Shown one piece after another: positions 55,875-64,000 of a stretch of DNA of 64,000 nucleotides (positions are counted from its first letter, which is position 1; every line of letters starts with the position of its first letter). This stretch comes from Ophiocordyceps camponoti-saundersi (nom. inval.) (Eukaryota > Ascomycota > Sordariomycetes > Hypocreales > Ophiocordycipitaceae). The notes beneath the pieces are model-generated. The model searched no databases, had not been told where the DNA came from, and saw only the letters and a list, made by a program, of their open reading frames with translations. The stretch spans positions 186,001-250,000 of the forward strand of contig PDHQ01000019.1 in NCBI GenBank assembly GCA_003339415.1, written 5' to 3'. Position numbers and translations under genes: made by a program.

Positions 55875-56156
55875 AGGATATCGCTCGTTTGAGGCTGGAC
55901 ATTTGAACTTAGATATTGCTGCTCCCGTTGCCGCGAGTCGCTGGCAAGCGCTGGAGAAATAGGTAACGAATTCTGGGGCGACTAATTACATGATTGAGAG
56001 GTGGAGAAGGGACATTGCAGACACGAACCGCAGCTAGGAGGGTGAGCGATTTGGTCCTGGGGACAACCAGATGACGATTATACTAGATAGGACAGGTGAA
56101 GAAACAACTGCCGCTCAATGCGAGTTCCTCCTTCATCGCACAGGGGCAAGTCGAGT

Positions 56157-56670
56157 CTAATCACGAGTCTGAATCTTGTGGTCGCCAGCAACGACCTCTG
56201 CGTAGGATGGCGGCACACCACGAGGACCATTGTCATTGCTGCTGGATCCTGCGGCGGCGACGCCATGCTCCTCGCGAGAACCGGACTTGTGCTGCGGCCG
56301 GGCAGCATTTTGCGTTCCGTAGTTCATGTTGCCGTGGGGGCGGGGTTGGCGACCGTCATCAGGTGGCTGAACGTAGACGTACGTCACGCGTCCTGCTTCG
56401 TGCTCGTGGGCCATGCCATCGCACGAACGGTCGGGGAACTTGGCGATGATGTACCAGGCGTGGAGGAGACCGGGAATGAAACCGAGAACGCAGAGCAGAA
56501 TGTTGATGAGGCTGTCGGCGCTGCAGATGCCGCATTTCACCCAGACTGGAGAGAGAGTGGGATGTTAGCGATCGCGTTCGCGAGACGGTGGTCAGACTGA
56601 GGAAGCACGTACCAGGCAGAGGAGGGAAGAGAATGGCCAGAAAGCCAAGGAAAATATCGGAGGAGCACAT
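56157..56670 (-). CDS. Sna3/Pmp3-like small membrane protein with PPSY motif
   Basis: Two exons, 56670-56613 and 56545-56157, give 148 residues; the intron (GTACGT...CCAG) is phase 1. Residues 1-55 are a Pmp3/UPF0057 proteolipid domain with two helices: DIFLGFLAILFPPLPVW, then KCGICSADSLINILLCVLGF followed by IPGLLHAWYII. The soluble tail is longer than in plain Pmp3 (about 55 residues) and ends with VPPSYAEVV; PPSY is at 131-134. Yeast Sna2, Sna3 and Sna4 share this layout and use PPxY/PPAY to bind the ubiquitin ligase Rsp5 for vacuolar sorting. I infer endosomal/vacuolar trafficking rather than membrane-potential control. It converges on arb1. Confidence 0.9.
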
Positions 56671-59280
56671 ATTTTCGCAGGAAGAGGGATCGCGAATGCG
56701 TTCAGGAAGAAAGAGTCTGGGTCAAAAAACAGTGATGATGATGAAAATAAATACAAGGCAAAGACGATGCAATGACTCGGCTGGTCAGCGCCGAGTAAGG
56801 CTTGCGTATCCCACTGTCTGATTGGTGGGAGATGGGGGGGGGGGGGAGTGAGCCGGTGCTTTGCAGTGGTTCGTAAGCCCGGCGACTCTCGGTCAATGCT
56901 TGGGGAAGAAGAGGGTGAGGGGGGGGGAGGGTTTGAGGCTAACACAAGGTAAGACGCGATTGATGATGGATGGCGGACTCGTGGCCTGAAAGCCGAGGCA
57001 ACATGACTCTCTTTTGTTCTGCGTTCTTTTTACCTGTGCAGGCTGGCGATGGCGCCTACGTCATCTAAGGGATCACGTGGGGCTGGTGCTCGGAGGGGCT
57101 GGCGGGGGCGGGCGGCGCGGCACGATGCCTTTTTTGTCGGTGGGGCTGGAGGGGAGGGGGTTCATGGATGGCACGTGACTTTGACGACGGACTTTGATGA
57201 TTGTACGGACTGCCTGCGAGGACTTTCATTGTTGATGCTTTTCTTCTATCAGCAAATTGAGGAAGATTTCCGTCTCAACGATTGACATTTATGTCAATGT
57301 CTTTAACCTGGCGGGAGTGGCTGCGTTAATACTTGAGGTTGGAACGATTCGATTCTGGTCGCGGGGGGACGCCAGAAGCCCAACAGGAGATAGGATATTT
57401 CACCCGGAGACTTAACAAACTCACGCGTGAACACCTTTTCTGTCAGATAAGAATCGAGACATTCTCTGTTCTACTTCGCTGGAGAGAATAAGATGAAGTT
57501 ACTGGGACTTGAACCACTCGACTTACGGGATCGATAACAGCAGGTTCGTTAGAGTCATCCACATTGCAATTAGATGCATTTGCTGCAGTCCTAAGAATTA
57601 AGGCTTTGTACGCAGCGTTCAAATAGCTGTATGTAATTCCACAATTTACGGCATCTCAAGACATCTGCTGCGTCCTACAGCACCTTTCGATCAAACACAC
57701 TTACCTCAGAAGCACCTAATCAGCCTCATTTCCAAGCCAGTTTAGCCTCTTTGAGTCATATTTACCCGCCCTTTCCTTTATTCCGTACTGTGTCTACTCA
57801 CGCGCCTTCCTCAACTTCACACTGGTCGGTTGAAAACGTCGGGATTTCTTCCGCTGGTTTCCACGCATCGCACCTTTGTGCGCCTTCAGCCGGCTTCCTG
57901 GGCCTCACTCGCCCTTTGCCACCGTACCTACCTACCTAGTCACTTGAGCCTCTTTAAACGGCTGCAAACCAATCCTCTGGAGACACTGAAGTACATGTAG
58001 GTGTTTGGGTGTGTAAAGTATTTTCTCTGAAGGAGGAAAGTGTATCGACATCGTGTAAGTAACTTAGGAGATGCGAGCCACCATATCAAGAGCAATATAG
58101 TTGTCAGCGTCATCAAAGCGGAAGAAAGGACTATTCCGTGTTTTCTTGAAGAGAATGTTTTCTTGAAGATAATTTGGACGCAAACCGCGCTATCAAGCAT
58201 TAGTTTCGGGAAGAAAAGAGGTTCGATGGAGAAACGCAATCGCGTCTGTAGTCTGCTCTGCCCAGCAAAACTTAGGGAGAGAGGAACACGATGGCACCGT
58301 GACTGTCTGCTCAGATATTGTCTGATGGAATCATGATGGGCCAATTAAAGAACCACGCATTGGTTATCCAGGATGCCATAGAAGCGCAAGATTACTTGAT
58401 GCCTAAAGGACGCGGATACGGGACGTTCGTAAACAGCGATCTCCCTAGCTCTCGCATTCTTCTCGGTGGAGCTGTAGCACTTGGCTACAGCATTGAGACG
58501 ATATACCCAAGATGGAAGGCCAGCGCCGACGGTCTCGTTATCCCGTATGTGATCCGGCACTTCTATCTTTAACTCGCTCTACGCCATTTGGTTGCCCGAA
58601 TCGAGGAATTTGCTTGCGGAAAGTAAGGGTTCTCTGTATCAGGTTAATCATGACAGATGAATAACAAGCCTCCTGGCTGCCCTTATGTATATCTAACTCG
58701 ACTTCATGGATGAGGAGGGAAGAGTGTTGTGAAGGCCGAAGCTGACATCAATAATGATTTCCTGACTAAGTCATTTACCAGCGATGTGCCGGATCCCCCC
58801 TGAACCAGTATGTCCACAGAGTACAGACTACAGGAGACCCTGCATTGTAAGCCAGGCGATTGACAGCGTCAGAACAGCAAAGTGGAAGGCGGTCGTACTC
58901 CAAGCACATTCAACGGGCTCTGGTGCATCTCAGAAGTTGGCAGCTAAGATCCCGGAGCTAAGATCGGAGAGTGCTACTTCATGAATGGTTGTTGTTGAGC
59001 TTGAAGACTTCTGCCTTAAAGGCGCGCTGGCATTCACTTCCGTAGCATGTTGGGGTAATCCATTGACCTCGTTTCAGAGCTTCAACACCTAGCTTTGGAA
59101 GCAAGATTTCTACCTTTGACTGCTGCAATCTTGAGGCCAACGGACTTTGACAAGCCACGAATCGTTGCCTTACATAAGTACCGGTGTTTAGCCGCTCGAG
59201 GTTTCCAAAGTGAAGCACCCCGCGACGTCGTCTCAGCACGACCTCACCAACCTTCCACCGCGACAGCCTCTCGGCTTGCC
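56671..59280. other. Gene-poor region between Sna3-like gene and PRP22
   Basis: 2.6 kb. It contains poly-G tracts (G13 at 56834-56846, shorter runs near 56920) and a GC-rich stretch (57040-57170). Frames up to 98 codons (around 58040-58570) have no motif or homology I recognise. A stretch near 57500-57530 (minus strand) resembles a tRNA T-arm but lacks the rest. I call no gene. Confidence 0.5.
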
Positions 59281-62200
59281 ATGGACGACGTTTCGAACCT
59301 TGAGCTGCTTTCGCTCGTCTCAAAAGTCACCTCCGAGCTTCAAAATCACGCGGGCACGAGCGACAAGACCCTCGCCGAGTTCCTCATCTTTCAACGAGTC
59401 GAGAGCAGCTCCTTGGAAGACTTTCGGATATGGCTCGATACCGTCCAAAACCCGTTTCCTGAGAGTTTTGTCAACAGTCTGGACCGTCTGGTACTCACGC
59501 TTCATCCAAAATTCAAGGGAAATGCAAAGGCCGACGGCGGTGCGGCTCGTCCCTCCCGCACGCTCGAGGACAAGGAGAAGATCTTCAGCGGCCTCGCTTT
59601 GCCGGATCAGCAGCCGCAGGATGAGAAGAACGGTGGCGGCGGTGGCGACGCGATAGATGATACACTTGCGCTGCTGGAGGGCCTTGAGGGCAAAGCCAAG
59701 GCAGGACCTCCGTCTAAGAAGCGGCGCCGAAGTCCTGAAGACGACCCCACGGATAGACAGAGGAGGCGAGAAAGGAAGAGAGACAGGCACCACTCCTTAT
59801 CCCGCTCTCGCAGCCCGGACGACGAAAGTTTTCGGGATGGAAACCGCGACTCGAGAAAGGATAAGCGTCGTCGCTCCGACGCCCGAATGAACAGGTCTCC
59901 AGAGCCGGAAGCTGACGAAACGCCCCAAATGAATAAGATTTACAAGGGGCATGTTACTGGTATCAAGGAATTTGGTGCCTTTGTCAATCTGCATCACGTA
60001 CGCGGCAGAGTTGACGGCCTGGTGCACGTCTCCCGTCTATCAGCTGGTCAACGCGTGAGCCATCCGTCGGATCTTGTCTCAAAGGGACAGCAGGTCTTTG
60101 TCAAGGTTGTCAGTATCGAGGGCTCGAGGATCGGCCTGTCGATGAAGGACGTGGAGCAGGACACGGGCGTAGATCTTGAGCCTCAGTCTCGGTTTTCCAC
60201 CGGCGCCAACATGGAAGCGCTAGGCGGCGGCAAGAAGCGGGGCTTCGGAGAAGATGTCTCTGCAATGCCGCGCGACGCTGTCGGTCCTCCGACGCGGCAG
60301 AGGAAGAGGATGACGTCGCCCGAGAGGTGGGAAATTCGTCAGCTCATCGCCTCGGGCGTAGCCAAGGCCTCCGATTTCCCCGACCTAGAGGAAGATTACA
60401 ACGCGACACTACGTGGCGACGGCGAGCTAGAGCTGGAGGAGGATGTCGATATTGAAGTGAGGGACGAGGAGCCACCGTTCCTCGCTGGGCAGACCAAGCA
60501 GTCCCTGGAGCTGTCGCCAATCCGGGTCGTCAAGGCGCCCGATGGATCTATGAACAGAGCCGCCATGGCCGGCTCCGTCATCGCCAAGGAGAGAAAGGAG
60601 TTGAAGCGGCAGGAGGCCGACACTAAAGAGGAGCCCAAGGAAAATCTGTCGTCTCAGTGGCTGGATCCCATGGCGGACCCGGACAAACGCAAATTTGCGA
60701 GCGACATGCGGTCCGCGCGCACGAATCCGAAGCCTGAGGAGGTGCCGGAATGGAAGAAAGCCGTCATTCCCCGGGGACAGTCCTTGGGGAAGCGCACAAA
60801 CCTGAGCATCAAGGAGCAGCGGCGTCAGCTACCCGTCTTCGCCTTCCGCAGCCAGCTCATCGAGGCCGTCAAGGAGAATCAGATCCTGATTGTCGTGGGC
60901 GAGACCGGGTCAGGCAAGACGACTCAGCTTACGCAGTACCTAGCGGAGGCGGGTTTCGCCGGCAAGGGAGGCATCATCGGCTGTACGCAGCCGCGCCGAG
61001 TGGCGGCCATGTCGGTAGCCAAGCGCGTCGCCGAAGAGGTCGGCTGCAAGCTCGGCGATGCTGTCGGTTATACCATCCGGTTCGAAGACTGTACGAGCCC
61101 GGCCACCAAGATAAAATACATGACAGACGGTATGTTGCAGCGAGAAATTCTGATGGACCCGGATATGAGGCGTTATTCGGTCATCATGCTCGACGAGGCC
61201 CACGAGCGGACCATCTCTACCGACGTCTTATTTGCGCTGCTAAAGAAGGCGCTCAAACGAAGACCCGACCTCAAGGTCATAGTCACCTCGGCTACACTCG
61301 ACGCCGACAAATTCTCTGCTTATTTTAACGAATGTCCAATCTTTACCATCCCCGGTCGAACATTCCCGGTCGAGATCCTCTACTCGAGAGAGCCGGAGTC
61401 CGACTATCTGGACGTGGCCTTACTCACGGTTATGCAGATCCATCTCACTGAGCCCAAGGGTGACATTCTACTGTTCCTCACCGGTCAGGAAGAGATTGAC
61501 ACGGCGTGCGAGACTCTATTTGACCGGAAAAAGGCCCTGGGGCCAAGCGTACCGGACCTTATCATTCTTCCCGTCTATTCTCAGCTTCCGACGGAAATGC
61601 AGACCCGTATTTTTGAGCCGGCTCCACCAGGGAGTCGTAAGGTTGTCATCGCAACAAATATTGCCGAGACGTCTATTACTATCGATGAGATCTACTACGT
61701 CGTTGATCCCGGCTTCGTCAAGCAAAACGCCTACGACCCGAAGCTCGGGATGGATTCGCTCGTTGTCACGCCTATTTCACAGGCGCAGGCGAATCAGAGG
61801 GCAGGGCGAGCAGGGCGCACAGGGCCGGGGAAATGCTTTCGACTATACACCGAGGCGGCTTATCAGTCAGAGATGCTGCCGACGACGATACCCGAGATTC
61901 AAAGGCAAAACCTGGCGCATACGATCCTCATGCTCAAGGCCATGGGCATCAATGACTTGTTGCACTTTGACTTTATGGACCCGCCACCCGTCAACTCGAT
62001 GCTGACGGCACTTGAGGAGCTCTACGCGCTGAGTGCGCTCGACGACGAAGGTCTCCTGACGCGACTCGGGCGGAAAATGGCGGACTTTCCGATGGAACCG
62101 TCGCTTGCCAAGGTGCTTATCGCAGCGGTCGACCGCAACTGCTCGGACGAGATGCTCAGCCTCGTGGCCATGCTCAACGTTCCCACCATTTTCTACCGGC

Positions 62201-62829
62201 CAAAGGATAAACAGCAGCAAGCGGATCAGAAGAAGTCCAAGTTCCACGACCCTCACGGCGACCATCTGACGCTGCTCAACGTGTACAATGCATGGAAGCG
62301 CAGCGGCTTCTCCAACCCGTGGTGCCACGAGAACTTTATTCAGGCGCGGTCGATGCGACGTGCCAAGGACGTACGCGATCAGCTGCTCAAGATCATGGAC
62401 CGCTACCGACATCCGGTCGTGTCTTGCGGGCGCGATACGCAAAAGTTGCGACGTGCCCTTTGCTCCGGCTTCTTCCGGAACGCGGCGCGCAAGGATCCGC
62501 AGGAGGGTTACAAGACGCTCATCGAGGGCACGCCCGTCTACCTCCATCCGAGTTCGGCGCTGTTTGGAAAGCACGCCGAATGGGTCGTCTACCACACGCT
62601 GGTGCTGACGACCAAGGAGTACATGCACTGCACCACCAGCATCGAGCCCAAGTGGCTGGTCGAGGCAGCGCCGACCTTTTTCAAGGTGGCGCCGTCGGAC
62701 AGGCTGAGCAAGAGGAAGCAGGCCGAGCGGATCCAGCCGCTGTACAACCGCTTCGCTGGCGAGAACGACTGGCGTCTGAGCGCGCAGCGGCGAGGTGGTA
62801 GGGGGGGCGGAGGCAGCACGTGGGGTTAA
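59281..62829 (+). CDS. PRP22: DEAH-box RNA helicase Prp22 (DHX8 type) with S1 domain
   Basis: 1,182 residues, no intron, starting at the ATG at 59281 (MDDVSNLELLSLVSKVTSEL); the longer open frame upstream lacks an ATG at its start. The N-terminal helical domain leads to an RS/Arg-Asp-rich region (about 140-215). An S1 RNA-binding domain begins near 220 (KIYKGHVTGIKEFGAFVNLH). The helicase core has GETGSGKTTQL near 540, DEAHERT near 637, VTSATLDADKF, and QRAGRAGRTGPGKCFRLYTE. HA2 and OB-fold regions follow (LLTRLGRKMADFPMEPSLAK, KWLVEAAPTFFKV). Prp22 acts in the second step of splicing and releases mRNA from the spliceosome. The S1 domain separates it from Prp2, Prp16 and Prp43. Confidence 0.96.
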   Translation: MDDVSNLELLSLVSKVTSELQNHAGTSDKTLAEFLIFQRVESSSLEDFRIWLDTVQNPFPESFVNSLDRLVLTLHPKFKGNAKADGGAARPSRTLEDKEKIFSGLALPDQQPQDEKNGGGGGDAIDDTLALLEGLEGKAKAGPPSKKRRRSPEDDPTDRQRRRERKRDRHHSLSRSRSPDDESFRDGNRDSRKDKRRRSDARMNRSPEPEADETPQMNKIYKGHVTGIKEFGAFVNLHHVRGRVDGLVHVSRLSAGQRVSHPSDLVSKGQQVFVKVVSIEGSRIGLSMKDVEQDTGVDLEPQSRFSTGANMEALGGGKKRGFGEDVSAMPRDAVGPPTRQRKRMTSPERWEIRQLIASGVAKASDFPDLEEDYNATLRGDGELELEEDVDIEVRDEEPPFLAGQTKQSLELSPIRVVKAPDGSMNRAAMAGSVIAKERKELKRQEADTKEEPKENLSSQWLDPMADPDKRKFASDMRSARTNPKPEEVPEWKKAVIPRGQSLGKRTNLSIKEQRRQLPVFAFRSQLIEAVKENQILIVVGETGSGKTTQLTQYLAEAGFAGKGGIIGCTQPRRVAAMSVAKRVAEEVGCKLGDAVGYTIRFEDCTSPATKIKYMTDGMLQREILMDPDMRRYSVIMLDEAHERTISTDVLFALLKKALKRRPDLKVIVTSATLDADKFSAYFNECPIFTIPGRTFPVEILYSREPESDYLDVALLTVMQIHLTEPKGDILLFLTGQEEIDTACETLFDRKKALGPSVPDLIILPVYSQLPTEMQTRIFEPAPPGSRKVVIATNIAETSITIDEIYYVVDPGFVKQNAYDPKLGMDSLVVTPISQAQANQRAGRAGRTGPGKCFRLYTEAAYQSEMLPTTIPEIQRQNLAHTILMLKAMGINDLLHFDFMDPPPVNSMLTALEELYALSALDDEGLLTRLGRKMADFPMEPSLAKVLIAAVDRNCSDEMLSLVAMLNVPTIFYRPKDKQQQADQKKSKFHDPHGDHLTLLNVYNAWKRSGFSNPWCHENFIQARSMRRAKDVRDQLLKIMDRYRHPVVSCGRDTQKLRRALCSGFFRNAARKDPQEGYKTLIEGTPVYLHPSSALFGKHAEWVVYHTLVLTTKEYMHCTTSIEPKWLVEAAPTFFKVAPSDRLSKRKQAERIQPLYNRFAGENDWRLSAQRRGGRGGGGSTWG

Positions 62830-63107
62830 TCACGAAAAGGGGGAGAGGGTGTTGCTGAGAACAGGGGGGATGGTATGGTATGGCATGGTTTCTACATACT
62901 CGTATATCTATCGACCTAGGTATATGTCTTGACTTGAATGAGTGGCTGCTGGTCTGATGCACCGGAAAAAGGGTATGTTATGAGGTGATGATGTCTGCTT
63001 CTTCACCGCACAAGTGTGCCCTGTAGTAGATAGAGTAGATAGGTACTAGGTAGGTGCCCAGGAAGGACGGTAGCCAGTCCCCCTTTACTGCCTACCTAAA
63101 TACGATC

Positions 63108-64000
63108 TCATGTCTCCAGGTCAAGGTCAAAGTAGCCGTCGTCCAAAGGGCCGAGGTGATCCAGGTAGTCGGTGCAGCCGTCCCTCTCAATACGGCGTAC
63201 ATAGAGCTCGGTTGGTGTGGGCTTTTGGCGGCCGTTCCGATCACTGCATTCTCCCTTGCTGTTCCTGAAATGGCGACGATCATGACAGCAGCTGGGGCCT
63301 GCCTGAGGGAGCTCGCAGCCGTCTTTTCTCCGAGCTCTCCAGTACCTGGCAAGGGTCATGACGTTCATGTCATGTCTCCTGCAGTCCAACCTGTAGTCGC
63401 GTGTGTAGCCGGCCGGGCAACAGGTCAGACACTTTTGCACACGGACCAGAGCGTCGATGGAGGCGAAGACGCCAAAGGGGCATTGACTAGGCTCGATGGG
63501 TTTGCTGCATCTCGGGACGTTGGTGAGGGGCCGGGGAATCTTGTTGTCCGCCCCGAGGTTGAAGGCTCTCTTACCGCACCGGGTTCCGTCTTCGTCGGTG
63601 ACTACATAGTCTATGCTGCAACACTTTCCATCGTTGGCATAGACTCGGCCGTTGTAGCAGCCTCTCTTGTCGTTTGGATCCGGGTCGGGGTTCGGCGTGA
63701 TCAGGCCTTTGGTGCATTCATCCTGTTGAGGGACGCCCTCTAGAACGTATCGTATATGGGGACATGTGGGAGCCCATTTTGCCAGTTCGTCGCATAGCGG
63801 GATCTCCTGTAGCCAGTCGGTGTTGCCCTTGACGTGGATGTGGCCGCAGTGGATGTTGGTTATGTTGCCGACGCTGTCACGGAGGACTGTTGCGAATTCG
63901 GGGCTGCAGCATCCTGTGGGGGAGCTGTAGTATTCTGTGCCGCTTTCGAAACTGGCGTGGCATCCTAAGAAGGCGCTGACGGTTGAGGCTAGCAAGGCTG
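63108..64000 (-). CDS. Cys-rich, probably secreted protein (N-terminus beyond window end)
   Basis: At least 295 residues read from the right edge; the first possible in-frame start inside is only TTG, and the frame runs off the window, so the true start lies beyond 64000. The first visible residues (STVSAFLGCHASFE) look like the end of a signal peptide. The rest holds about two dozen Cys, including CC pairs in PTGCCSPEF, DGKCCSIDY, CLTCCPAGYTRDY and GPSCCHDRR, consistent with an extracellular disulphide-rich protein built of three or four related segments. The NIT motif is one possible N-glycosylation site. I recognise no family and see no membrane anchor in the part present. It converges on PRP22. 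Confidence 0.7.
   Translation of the reverse strand, partial: ALLASTVSAFLGCHASFESGTEYYSSPTGCCSPEFATVLRDSVGNITNIHCGHIHVKGNTDWLQEIPLCDELAKWAPTCPHIRYVLEGVPQQDECTKGLITPNPDPDPNDKRGCYNGRVYANDGKCCSIDYVVTDEDGTRCGKRAFNLGADNKIPRPLTNVPRCSKPIEPSQCPFGVFASIDALVRVQKCLTCCPAGYTRDYRLDCRRHDMNVMTLARYWRARRKDGCELPQAGPSCCHDRRHFRNSKGECSDRNGRQKPTPTELYVRRIERDGCTDYLDHLGPLDDGYFDLDLET

Noticed and set aside
57480..57545. Possible tRNA on the minus strand (GGTTCAAGTCCC resembles a B-box)
   Set aside because: The T-stem does not pair beyond two bases and no matching A-box or acceptor strand lies upstream.
58318..58572. 84-codon plus-strand frame as a small gene
   Set aside because: No motif, no signal peptide, no supporting intron structure; length is within chance expectation for this region.
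1..64000. CRISPR arrays, insertion sequences, rRNA operons, bacterial-type operons
   Set aside because: Nothing of this kind is present; gene structure and content are fungal nuclear.

Overview
The window is nuclear DNA of a filamentous ascomycete, most likely a Sordariomycete. Most genes are interrupted by short introns (about 50-120 nt) with GT(A/G)NGT-type donors, CTAAC/CTGAC branch sites and YAG acceptors. The gene set is also typical of that group: mitochondrial RNA polymerase, Atp25, Ppx1, a Git3-type receptor, an ENA-type ATPase, Clp1, Arb1 and Prp22. I cannot name the species. Exon boundaries were placed by hand. In every multi-exon model the exon lengths sum to a whole number of codons and the joined protein keeps its family motifs.

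Left part (1-23.8 kb): the 3' part of a large ankyrin-like/coiled-coil gene converges on an LSH/DDM1/IRC5-type SNF2 ATPase. An Arc1/EMAP-II-like tRNA-binding cofactor diverges from that ATPase. An RNase H1-type gene follows. Then comes a head-to-head pair of nuclear genes for mitochondrial gene expression, the RPO41-type RNA polymerase and ATP25. Next are exopolyphosphatase PPX1, a class I glutamine-amidotransferase-like protein and a seven-helix Git3-like receptor.

Middle (23.8-44.6 kb): about 1.2 kb of pyrimidine-rich, partly tandemly repeated DNA precedes a 13-exon SNF2-RING helicase. Then come a Cys-rich single-pass membrane protein, a small secreted protein with four CX3C pairs, a secreted heme-thiolate peroxidase, an ENA-like P-type ATPase, an assembly gap flanked by 35-36-nt poly-G tracts, CLP1 and a BTB/POZ protein.

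Right part (44.6-64 kb): a 136-bp tandem duplication, an Arg82/IPMK-type inositol polyphosphate kinase, an unrecognised coiled-coil gene, a nine-exon Hsp70-like ATPase, a small single-pass membrane protein with short repeats, RNAi chaperone subunit Arb1, a Sna3/Pmp3-like membrane protein, splicing helicase Prp22, and a Cys-rich protein cut by the window end.

Most genes are ordinary single-copy housekeeping genes without operon-like logic. Two chromatin-silencing factors occur (LSH/DDM1-type ATPase and Arb1), but they are about 50 kb apart. The least explained features are the upstream in-frame targeting-like leader of the Arc1 gene, complementary microsatellites in the introns flanking one peroxidase exon, several apparent GC-AG introns, the CX3C protein, and the cluster of unknown gene, Hsp70-like gene and repeat-containing membrane protein at 47-52.5 kb. 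I found no convincing tRNA, rRNA, CRISPR or transposon.
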